Assembly (NCBI RefSeq): GCF_932526225.1
Contig: NC_064039.1
Location: forward strand, 11,364,139 to 11,428,138
DNA: 64,000 bases
Reading direction: 5' to 3'
Source: Nematostella vectensis
Taxonomy: Eukaryota; Cnidaria; Anthozoa; Actiniaria; Edwardsiidae
The notes beneath the pieces were generated by a model. It made no database searches. It was not told the origin of the DNA and saw nothing but the letters and a program-made list of their open reading frames with translations. Positions 11,944-23,000 of the stretch are shown one piece after another (within the stretch, counting starts at the first letter, position 1; each line of letters opens with the position of its first letter). A program made the translations under genes and the position numbers.

Positions 11944-13976
11944 ACCAGAGTGAAGTTAATTCCTATTCGCAGTTCCTTTTTCGTCTGTTTCCTTATTCGC
12001 TTAGTTCCTTATTCAAATCCGGGGGGGTACTTACATGGTACCTTTTAATTCGAGTTGAAACAGTATTTAGGCATAACAGTTTATTCAGAACAAGTCCAAC
12101 AGCATTTTCGTCGGGTAATTTTGGTCGCTTTAACGTGCTTTGCTGCTAACAAAGCTGTGAACATGAGACTCTATCTGCTACAAAAGGTCAAATTACGCTA
12201 TGCGTGCAATCGTTCCACAAATGAATCTAGCAAAAGAGAGGAAATCTACCTCTCATCTAATAAATGTATTTGTATTTTGGGCTTTTTTTCCAAACGCATT
12301 AATATATTTAGAGGAGAAATGTTCACGCTTTACTTGACTACCTACACGTGTAGAAGAAATTTAAACTTGCTAACAAAACCACAATTTGACAGATAGTGCT
12401 TGTTGTCAATTAACACCTTGGCTACTACATAAGGCTCTGACCAAAACAAATAGATTAGTGCAGTGAAACGAATAGGGAACTGTTCCTTATTCAAGTTAGT
12501 TTTCGCGAATAAGGAAATGGAATCTCCAAACGTCCCATTTCGTTTTACGAATTATCCGAATAAGGAATAGACTATGAAGAGGATTGTCAGTGTTTGCTCA
12601 TCATTTCTCAATAAAGGAAAGGAAATTTCATAACTCCCGATTTCGCTTTAACTACTTATCCGAATAAGGAATAGACTAAAAAGAGGGTTTTTTATGTTTT
12701 CTAAACATTTCTCGAATAAGTAAATGGAATCTCCCAACGTCCGATTTCGTTTTACTACTTATCCGAATAAGGAATAGACTAAAGAGAGGGTTCTTTAGTA
12801 CTTTCTAAACATTTCTCGAATAAGGAAATGGTATTTCATAACGCCTGATTTCGTTTTAACTACTTATCCGAATAAGGAATAGACTAAAGAGGGGGTTCTT
12901 TAGTACTTTCTAAACATTTCTCGAATAAGGAAATGGTATTTCATAACGCCTGATTTCGTTTTAACTACTTATCCGAATAAGGAATAGACTAAAAAGAGGG
13001 TCGTTTGTGTTTTCTAAACATTTCTCGAATAAGGAAATGGTATTTCATAACGCCTGATTTCGTTTTAACTACTTATCCGAATAAGGAATAAACTATGAAG
13101 AGGATTGTCAGTGTTTAAAAGTGTGTTTTGTGAAATACCATTTCCTTATTCGAGAAATGTTTAGAAAACACAAACGACCCTCGATTTAGTCTATTCCTTA
13201 TTCGGATAAGTAGTTAAAACGAGATCGGGGGTTATGAAATACCATTTCCTTTTTCGAGAACTCTTTCGAAAGGAGTCGTTGAAGCGAAATCGGGCGTTAT
13301 GAAATTTCATTTCCTTTATTGAGAAATGATGAGCAAACACTGACAATCCTCTTTATAGTCTATTCCTTATTCGGATAAGTCGTAAAACGAAATCGGACGT
13401 TGGGAGAGTCCATTTCCTTATTCGCGAAAACTAACTTGAATAAGGAACAGTTCCCTATTCGTGTCACTGCACTAATCTATTTGTTTTGTCAGAGCCTTAT
13501 GTAGTAGCCAAGGTGTTAATTGACAACAAGCACTATCTGTCAAATTGTGGTTTAGTTAGCAAGGTCAAATTCCTTCTACACGCGTACGTAGTCAAGTAAA
13601 GCGTGAATATTTCTCCTCTAAATATATTAATGCGTTTGGAAAGAAAGCCCAAGATACAAATACATTTATTAGATGAGAGGTAGATTTCCTCTCTTTTGCT
13701 AGATTCATTTGTGAAAGCGATTGCACGCATTGCGTAATTTGACCTTTTGTAGCAGATAGAGTCTCATGTTCACAGCTCCGCTTAGCAGCGAGCACGTTAA
13801 AGCATCCAAATTTACCCGACGAAAATGCTGTTGGACTTGTTCTAATGCCTAAATACTGTTTCAACTCGAACTAAAAGGTATCATGTAAGTACCCCCCCGG
13901 ATTTGAATAAGGAACTGAGCGAATAAGGAAACAGACGAAAAAGGAACTGCGAATAAGGAACCAACTTCACTCTGGT
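11944..13976. mobile_element. 2.0-kb foldback element with about 700-bp inverted arms
   Basis: Ends ACCAGAGTGAAGTT and its complement are flanked by the direct repeat TGACAAAGG (11935-11943 and 13977-13985). The arms run about 11944-12660 and 13260-13976 and mirror each other closely. The centre is a tandem array of an about 120-bp unit containing cttatccgaataaggaatag and tctcgaataaggaaatgg. The 9-bp duplication suggests mobilisation by a MULE transposase. No coding capacity. It is about 260 bp upstream of the DMRT-like start codon. Confidence 0.88.
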
Positions 13977-14129
13977 TGACAAAGGTTCCTTTACTTGCCT
14001 TTAGAAAGCTGCCCCAGGTGCTGTTTATTTATTTAAGTTAATTATCTGATCACACAAATGTTAGGCTTTTTTTCTTATAAGAGGAGTGTGGCACTAGTGG
14101 AAGAGGAAGGGGTGGGTGTATTATTGATG

Positions 14130-14570
14130 TGTTAGCGCTCATGTTGATTGTTACGCGCTCATTCCAAATATTACACGTTCTCGTTGATTGTTACTTGTTC
14201 ATTTTGATTGTTGCGCGCTCATTTTGATTGTTACGCGCTCATTTTGATTGTTACGCGCTCATTTTGATTGTAACGCGCTCATTTTTATTGTTACGTGCTT
14301 ATTTTTTATTGTTACGCACTTATTTTGATTGTTACGTGCTCATTTTTATTGGTACCCGCTTACTTGATTGTTACGCGCTTATTTTTTATTGTTACGCGAT
14401 CATTTAGATTGTTACGCGCTTATTTTGATGGCCACGTGCTCATTTTAATTGTTACGTGCTTATTTTAATTGTTACGCGCTTATTTTGATTGTTACGCGCC
14501 ATTATGAGTTCGCGCTCATTTCAATTTTTACGCGTTCACGTTGATTGTTACGCGCTCATTCCAAAATGTA
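14130..14570. repeat. second ACGCG-rich minisatellite array
   Basis: About 20 copies of the unit ttgttacgcgctcattttga, the same unit as 6560-7125. It lies between the foldback element and GOLT1. Confidence 0.95.
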
Positions 14571-15870
14571 GAATTTCGGGAGCCCGTCCCTTCTACGTAT
14601 AAGGAGTGTCTTTAGGCCTAAATTTTCGGCCCTCCTCAATGTTAACAGATCTGTTTCCCATAACAACAGTTAAAATCATTCCATAACATATATTGTTTTT
14701 CTATAATTTTATTACAAATACAATCCATATCTGGTATTTACAATATATATGTTCATATGAGATCTATGTAGTTGCCTGGCTCTAAGGGGGTAAAAGCTAG
14801 GGTCATTGTGATACAATGAGCACACAGAAAGGGAATTCTTTCAGAGATATGAATTTCTGCAATTTAGACTTTCTACTGTTAAATGTATAAAAGTGTACAT
14901 ACTGTAGCCGCCTAAAATGACAAATATTTGATTCCCTGCTAGCAAAGGTCTCTTGAGCAGTAAGGAAAATGAAAGAACTCTGCTTAGCAGGAAACTGTGA
15001 GTTGAGTTATTCATTGTAATCTATATGCAGTACTCTTGTTTAAATAGTATAGTGCAGCAGGTACATTTTTTTTTTCAGGACAAATAGAAGGGGTATTTCT
15101 ATTTAAAAAAAAAAAAGCATTCCCAAGGACTTGCAAAGCAAGATCAAAATGCAACCAAGCCTAATAGGTCTGCATGTGTGACATTACCTATTATATTTTT
15201 CTTTCTTAGCAACAGAATATTATTTTCTTATCAAAACATATTTTCTACATAACTATTAAATATTCATGTGTAAGCCTGTTTCCAAAAATCTTTGAATCAC
15301 TCTTACTCTAACATAAAATTCCATTTCAGGGATTTGTGGAAACTGCCAGGGTTAATCAAAACTAAGATAGCATTCAACTATCATGAAAGAATTACTGTCA
15401 TGAAAGGATTACGAAGATGAGAATAAAAATCAAATTACAGATACTCCAGCACATGGGGTACCTATGGGGGGTACTCGGCTATAGATATGATAGGTTGTCC
15501 AGCAAGAACCAAAAAATATATATCCCCTAAAATATCAAGGATAAAAACTTACTACACCAAAATACCTCACTTTTTAACACTTCTCAAATTTCAATTTAAC
15601 ATTTATGCCACAACATTGTGAGAGTGAGTCAAAATAGAAATAAATACCTGATGCACAATCCTTCTACTTCACATATACATACAGTAGAGAAAAGTCTTCT
15701 TTTATCAATGGGCAAAATATTGAACACCAAAAATACTGAGGTCAAAAATTTTAACCCAAAATCTAATGTTATCCATAAGATAACATTAGATATTCATAAG
15801 ATAACTACAATTTGATGAGCTTTATTGTATATTTACCTACATCTTTTGCTATCATACTGAATGTTGCCCT
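14571..15870. other. intergenic spacer between DMRT-like and GOLT1
   Basis: AT-rich sequence. I see no convincing exon, RNA gene or complete transposon here. Confidence 0.5.
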
Positions 15871-15876
15871 GCTTGT

Positions 15877-15882
15877 TTTATT
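15877..15882 (-). terminator. poly(A) signal AATAAA of GOLT1
   Basis: TTTATT on the plus strand, about 80 nt beyond the GOLT1 stop codon on the minus strand. Confidence 0.5.
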
Positions 15883-15961
15883 AATATTGAGGATAGAAAA
15901 ACAATGTCTTTGGTGGGAATGCATCTGTTGTTTTACTATTCACATCCTTGGGTATTCATTG

Positions 15962-18394
15962 CTATACCATTGAATTGCTGGGCTCTCCTGCAACTCTACT
16001 TACAATCTATGATGAGAACAAATGTTAAGTTAAAAGCAGACATTTTATAAAGATTGAGAGATCAAGGAAGATAGAGCAAAAGCAGAAGTGTTAAAATAAT
16101 ACTGTGCCAATTCAATTTTAATATTTAACAATCTCTAATACTTAAATGTGATTCATCCTTATCCATAATTATCATGACCATCACCAGCAACATTGTCAAG
16201 TGTTGCATCAACCAACACCATCATCACCTCTATCAGCCATCATCATCATTATTACTGGCATACTGTAATCATTATCATTATCATCATTAATTGTCATCAT
16301 CAACAATACCATTCTCATTTACACCATTGACATAATTGCTTACACTACTTGCACTTACCTGACTTATAACTGGTAAATTAAGAATATTTCCAATAACTGG
16401 AACTCTTCTAAGGAAATTCACTACCACAGGGAAAAACCCACTGAAATATGATAAATAAAACTTGTTAAACAATAGAATACAACTTGGATTCCCATAGCTT
16501 GAGTTTTGTAGCCGGACCAGCATACTGTTTTACCTTAAAGGGCAGGGGACAAATAAGTTTGCTTAGACAGTAGCAGAGAACCCTGGAGAGAAGGGTTCTG
16601 GAAATATTTCAGTTTGATATACACACAGACAATGCATCTGAGTTTAGGTACATGGGTAATGAGATCCTGTGTCCAATTTATGTGATGAATATTTTACTGC
16701 TGCAAATATAGGTAAGCTATCCTAATACAATTCCCATCTCAGTGCCAAAATGAATCTGCTTGAGTGATAAAAACTGCTCATTCTATAGCAGAAGTATAAA
16801 ATGAAATATTGACATAATCATATGTTATAATTCTGCCAAATAAAAAAAAACAAATCCCAACCAGTGGTATTACTGTTAGTCTCAGCATCTCACTTTTGAC
16901 ATTTTCTTTTTTCACCCAAAAAAAAAAAAAACACATTTTTTAAAGAGTGCAGGGGGGTACTACAAAGTCAGGCGTTGATCCAGAAGCTTAAAAAAGGGGG
17001 TGCAGAAGCAAAAGTTTCAAGAATGGGGCGGGGGGGGGGGGGCAGACTTATTGTTCTTCCGTATATTTCCTCATATTTCTTGGTATTTTTAAGCCAAATG
17101 TCTGAAAATAGGGGGCCAGGGCCCCCTTGGCGCCCCCTAGATCCGCCCCTGGTAGTGTGCTCACTGTTGCACTCACCTAAACAGAAGAACAAATCCATAG
17201 GTCTCAATGATCATCCCCACTAAAGGCCAGCCTATCAGCACCACCATGATACCACCAAGAAAGCAGGTACTACCACGTAACTTGTGCTTTTGGAAGAAAA
17301 ATCTAAATGTTCTTTCCAGTCCTATAACTAGAGCCAGTCCTGATATGAAAAGTATCTGAAAGGCAAGACAGATTTTATTTATTATGTTCCTTGAGGGAAG
17401 AAAATTTCATTGTACAAATCGATGTGTACTCTCAATTCCCACAAAACCTCTTCACTTCTTCTTGTGACTCTCTAGAGTCAATCATGTTCATAAGATTGTT
17501 TTTAAGGTTTTTTTATTTGTGTAGTAAACTCCCAATCAATCAATTTGACGCCCAATCAATTTTCCAAAGAAAAGACATCACTTGCTTCTCACTTCCATTT
17601 TGTACAATTTAATTTAAGATATTATAATGTCTATTCAGAGCAATAACCTTATATGCACAAAAAAGGAATTTAAACTGGACCTCTTTTCAGATCAAAAGTT
17701 GTATAGTTACAATATGTGTATATACTTATCAAAGTTATTCTTCAAAAATCATGTTTCCTTATAAATGTGAATATCCTTTTATTTCTTAAATGTTGTTGTA
17801 ATAATCAGAGATTTTAATCTGTTAATTACTTGTTGAAAGGTTAGGTGTTAGATTTCTTTCTATAGTATAAACCCCTAAATTTCAATCACAGAGCAAAGGG
17901 ATGGTAGATGAATGACAATTGTTGTCTAGTCACTTCTTAAAGGGTTTGTGAATGGGATATCCTGTGGACAATCTACCCTATTGTATATTATATCGTTCAC
18001 TTTTATCAGAAAAACCTTGTCAAATAAGGAGACTCATAGCTCTTTTCGAGTTTTAGCACAAAGATACGATAAATCAACCCTTTGCCAAAGTAAATGATAA
18101 AGAAGTGCAATGAAGTAGGCATTTTCTTTACACCTCACCATCAACAACGACCAACCAAGAAAAGGGCAAGCAGCCACAGTAATATCGTACATTGCATTAC
18201 TTACATTGCCGATAGCAAGAAGACCTTTATCGAAAAACAGTAGTACGCCAAAAAACAAGAAGAACATCCCAAAGCCGGTGACACCGATGCCAATTTCTAC
18301 ATGAAAATAACTTAATTTTAGTAAATTAAGGTATTAGGGGATCTTTTGTCCATAAAGCATTATACTTACTTTGTAAATCCGTGATGGGAAGCAT
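15962..18394 (-). CDS. GOLT1: vesicle transport protein GOT1/GOLT1, complete
   Basis: Small Golgi membrane protein acting in ER-Golgi and Golgi traffic. Exons on the minus strand: 18394-18370, 18296-18205, 17355-17177, 16440-16359, 16006-15962; phases agree and give 140 codons plus stop, against about 138 residues in human GOLT1B. Protein starts MLPITDLQKIGIGVTGFG, close to the family start. Four hydrophobic segments follow: MFFLFFGVLLFF, VLFISGLALVIGL or similar, GGIMVVLIGWPLVGMII, and VLLFSGFFPVVV. The family hallmark GLERTFRFFFQKHK is between the second and third. The end, EPSNSMV, matches the usual short polar tail. One oddity is Ser in place of the usual Arg in LLFRGFFPV, created at the exon 3/4 junction. 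The reading frame is open upstream of the chosen ATG to about 18631; the start is chosen by family alignment. Confidence 0.95.
16180..16320. repeat. ATC/CAT-rich microsatellite
   Basis: Repeated atc, cat and acc triplets in the last GOLT1 intron and directly after the fourth exon. It gives a short spurious open frame beyond the donor. Confidence 0.7.
16969..17151. mobile_element. hAT-like MITE (CAGGGGCGGATC family), copy 1
   Basis: Right end complement CAGGGGCGGATCTAG and left end CAGGCGTTGATCCAG are inverted, with G-runs and C-runs just inside. Related copies in opposite orientation lie at 23466-23644 and, partial, at 57420-57542. It is in a GOLT1 intron and has no coding capacity. Confidence 0.7.
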
Positions 18395-18563
18395 TTTTAT
18401 GATTAAATAGAGAAATAAGGAGAAAATCCAGTGAGTAAAGTTGACAAATTCAAAACGTTGTACTGAGCCACGTATGAGACGGAAGATCACGCATGCGCGA
18501 AACACAACCGCTGAGTAGTACGCACAGCTAACGTCGGCGTCCTTTTTTCCCCCTTTTATTTTC

Positions 18564-18930
18564 GGTGCATGAACATGATTATTAGAGTCTGCGTAGCAAG
18601 CTAAAATGCTGGAAAAATGAGGCATAGACACCGCGTGCCTAGAGAAGGATAAAGCGAATAGCGAATGTAGAGGAAGGGAGCTCCCTCATCCTTCCCTAGA
18701 GCGCGCCCCTCTACTCCAGTGAAAGGGATGCTCGTCGGGAAACTCGAAAAATACCCCTAAAAATCCCTAAACGACCAAAAATCGCTACCCTTAAAAATAC
18801 CTCTGAAGCCCTAAAACATACCCGTTCTAAGAGAAAACCTATTTGCTTTATCCTTCTCTAGGCACGCGGGGTCTATGCCTCATCTTTCCTTTAGCTTGCT
18901 ACGCAGACTCTTAGATCATGTTGATGCACC
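18564..18930. repeat. inverted repeat pair, about 95 bp arms, upstream of GOLT1
   Basis: 18564-18661 (ggtgcatgaacatgatt..agcgaatag) is mirrored at 18839-18930 with about 90 percent identity and a 180-bp spacer. The spacer has short A/C-rich repeats of the type ccctaaaaatccc. It lies 170 bp upstream of the GOLT1 start, so it may overlap its promoter or 5' UTR. Confidence 0.85.
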
Positions 18931-18939
18931 TAAAAAGGA

Positions 18940-20052
18940 AAAAAAATCCCCCTAAAGACAACCTGATGCCCGATTTTGACCCCACAAAAAATAGGACGAT
19001 CATTCCTATCAGGTCGACATGGGAAGAACCCCCCCCCCCCCCCCCCCCCCCGGGGCCCTGGGTCCCAACCCTTTGGGCTTGGCTACACATGCTACATGAT
19101 TATGAGAACTCCACTTACTCACATCTAACATACAGGAAAAGAATTTGAGATTAGAACATGCGAATGAAAAGTATTAATACTAGCACTGCCGAAACAAAAG
19201 AAATTGCTGACAAACCTTCGGATTGCAGCCTCAAAGAAACGAGCTTGAGATCGGGCCAAAGGCCCCCCTCAATTTTCCCCGTTGTTGTTAATTACGAGCG
19301 TATTGCGTGACAGAGGACGGAATTTGGATGCCTTCTGCCGGATGATTTGATGAAACTTTTTTTTACGGTAATACATTCATTAAATAAGAACTTGCAAAAT
19401 ATTCCTTTGACCGCTATCCGACTCTGACAGATCCGGAAAAGGTCTTGCAAATCAGACCGTAACAATAGAGATGAATTCAATTGTTGTGGTATGTTAAGTT
19501 CCATCTAGTTTAGAAGTCAAGAGGTATAACATTAGCGGGAATTAATAATTTCGTATTTCGCATAGTTATCGTACTCCCGCCCCCGCCATTTGTCCCTAGG
19601 GGGTGTATGGCGGGCGGAACGAGTCATCTGTCACGCAACACCACGAGGACTGTTTGCTGTTTGGCATTTTTGTTGTGTGCGATTGGCCTCGAAAGAAACA
19701 CCGCATTTAGTTTCGTTTCCTTTCGTGGTAACGTGCACAAATGACAGTCGTTATGCATTTACTGAAGAATTTATGTTAAGACTTGTAATGGTCTTGCCTA
19801 AAAGCGTCGTTTTACCGGTAAAATGCGCGGATTCCGGTTCTTGTTGTTGTTGTTTCTCTAGTTTCAGACACGAAGTGCGTGGGTTGTAGCTTTACGAACT
19901 GTGTTGTTTCTCTGCGATCACCTATGTTTACTGGTATAACGACGATTCTGTATCCAGGAATCATGAGGTCGTTCAGCGTTTGAAGGAGTTCAGAGGATTA
20001 CAATTTTGTCTAAGACTGGTTGAGAGACATTTCGGAGTATCGCCAGGTCAGA
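18940..20052. other. bidirectional intergenic region GOLT1/AMBRA1
   Basis: The two genes diverge here. A poly-C run is at 19030-19050. The part 19560-20050 is less AT-rich than its surroundings and probably contains the AMBRA1 promoter and 5' UTR (inference). No TATA-like or initiator motif can be assigned with confidence. Confidence 0.4.
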
Positions 20053-23000
20053 ATGCCAAAGTCACAGGGATTGCTTCAGTGTCTTATACGGCGAGAAACT
20101 GGCTGCTCTCTCGCCACCGATAAAAATACTTTGCTGGCACACGTTGAAGACTCCACCGCGAATTCCTGTACAAATGAAGAGGTTAGAATTTCCTGTCTAA
20201 ACTTATGAAAAATGTTCAAGATTTGGTTGTTATGATTTTTGATCGTTAGTTTGAGACGTGGGTGCTTATATCCCCACGCGAAAATACCAGAGAGTCTTGG
20301 AGTTCTTGATGGTTTACAGATTTCAAGCATGTAAAACACGATTCTTGTCCCTGAAACGTCGCAATAATCCGCTGTCTTCTTCTAGTGATCGTAACTTGTT
20401 TCTTTAGAATTTTTGCTTATAACATTTCAAAGTAGGATAATGTTGTATTACGTTCTCACAAAGATATATACTTTCCCGTCTTATACCAGCAAAGTTTGTC
20501 CATTTGTGATCACGTTTTCCAAGCAGCTTTATTTGTTTTGTTTAGCAGTTTGGTAATTAGAAAAGGAAGGAAAATCTTTTTTCCTTTTAACCCTTAGGAT
20601 ATCGATCTAAACTCAAAATAATGTTGAATACGCTTAGAGCATTCTTATATTTAACGATGAACTTATAAAAATAATCTATATTTATTCAATTGATTCACAT
20701 GCACCGGGAGTTAAAGATTAAAAAAATGCATCTGAATTTTTCGACCATGCGAAAAATGTATGACAATGTATGATAACTGCATTGAATCGATGTATTTTAT
20801 TCGTAAAATATTTTGACATTGAACTTTTAATAGGTCATTCTGACGTCACAACACCCTAGTCTGATAATTGTCTAGTGTTTTTTGTTTTTATTCTATAATC
20901 AAATGCATTTTCTTCTTCTGTATTTCTAAACCCCTATATCAGTGATCTTATATATCCAGAGTATTTTTCAAGTGGATTTTGTCACGTCTTTGGTTTAGAG
21001 CTTTAAAATTGTTATCCATTGCAGCAGGCTTAGGGGCATAAATACGTACTGAGTAATTATATCGCTAGTTCTTTCTGCTTTGTGATTCATCTAGCAGCCG
21101 CTTGAAAGAATTAAAATTACAAATGACATGTAGAATTTTGATCTTTTTAAGATATACACCACAATCCCCTCTACAAATAAATAATGATAATGACGGAGTA
21201 TATTGTGAACAGTATATTCTGCACTATTTTTTATATTTTATTTCATTTTTTTCACATTTCAATATCATACAGACCTTCCAGTAGTTTATTAATAATTAAG
21301 GTTGACATTGCATGCTTCTAGCCAAGGTTCAATTTGTACAGTATCCCAAGTTCATTAGAATCTGATTACTTTTTAACACCCATGACTGACCCTTTGCCAA
21401 GGTAATAGGGTTATCTGTTTTAAGGGAGGACATATAATATCTACTATGGTCTGGCACATATCTGATCATTAAAAGAATTAAAAAAATATAAAATCCAATT
21501 TTGAGCAGTTTAAGTAATGATTAATTTCCTGCCTTGTTTGGCATCATATGCAAAATAGTTATTACTTTTTATGGTTACTGCATTTCATTAAAAGATACTT
21601 TATTATCCCTTTTAAACACCAAGAAAACGAAAAAGTTTTTCATCTTAGTATACTAAGATCCACGAAAAAGAACAATCTTGTTCTCTTCATGCATATGTGG
21701 TGATTTTTTATGTCTGCTTTATTGATTTTTTTTTCTGTCTTATCACAGAGATGTGATCTGCCTGGCTCACCTCGCTCAACATTTTTGGTCTGCTTTAGCC
21801 CTGACAGGTAAAAACTTGGGGGTGGGGGGTGGGAAGGGAAGAAGGCAGATTTTGATATTGTGGTTACAGTAGTGGGGGGAAAGTATTGATAAATCAGAAA
21901 ACAAATAGTGGTGGAAAAATGTTGAGACTCTTTGTTAATTCTTTGCCTTCAGAAAAAGAATACCAAATACTGTATTTGCCAAATAAGCTAGGTGGATACA
22001 ATGCTTTCCAGAAGTACAGTTGATTGCAAGCAGAAAACAGTATGATTCGTACAGCATACTTCTTCTGTAAACTGTCTTCCCAGATGAACCTGTAGAGTAT
22101 AGTTAGTGGCTTTTCGAAGTGCATTAATCAGTAACATTGTGGTTATTTCTCTTAATAAGGAGCAAGATGGCATCCACACATGGTGACCATACAATCCGGA
22201 TTGTGAATAGCTACACTGGCAAATGCCTTCGCACACTCCAGGGACACCCGCGTACACCATGGTGCATTGCTTTTCATCCCTCTGCTGATGAACTTGTTGC
22301 GTCTGGTTGCTTGGGCGGTGAAGTTAGAATCTGGGATCTCAAAGTGAGAATTTTATTTGATTTCAGGGTTAATTGTGTATTGCAATGTATCATCCTTTTC
22401 TCATTTTCTAGGGAGGATGTGAGATGTATACCCCTCCTGACAGAGCAGTTATAGCTTCCTTGGCATTTCATCCTACTGATAAGGTTTTACTCATTGCTAC
22501 CAGCAACAAGCTTTTCTTTTGGAAATGGGACCAGCCTCAGCCATTTGCTTGCCTTCAAACCAACTTCTTGGAAGAAAAAGTCAGGTGAGCTATTGGAAAG
22601 TACACATTATATTTTCCTGGTGGGAAAGGGGGACGTTGAGGGGGGATCTATTTACCACAATACCAAACAAAATATTTATGAAAATGCTGCAATAAAGCAG
22701 GAAAAGATCAGTGATATTGCATACCGCAAAGAAGGACAAGGTTTTGAAGAGCATGTGTAACACCTTGATATTTCGAGGTTTCCCGCTAGATCATCCTGTA
22801 CCAAGAGCAAATTCCACACACCGCAAGACTAATTAACACCGCAACACAGCAATATTTGAATTTTTTATACTGCAATACTGCCGTTTAAAAAGCAAAATCT
22901 AGCAGTGTTTGAAATACCGCATCACTGCTTGTTTTTTTTTTACTTTTTTACATAAAAGCATAAGAGTGTGTCACAACTGAAAAAATGTGGCAAAACAATA

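Noticed and set aside
16290..16359. GOLT1 C-terminus by read-through (VSASSVSNYVNG)
   Set aside because: It crosses a good donor; the exon at 16006-15962 gives the conserved tail and the right length.
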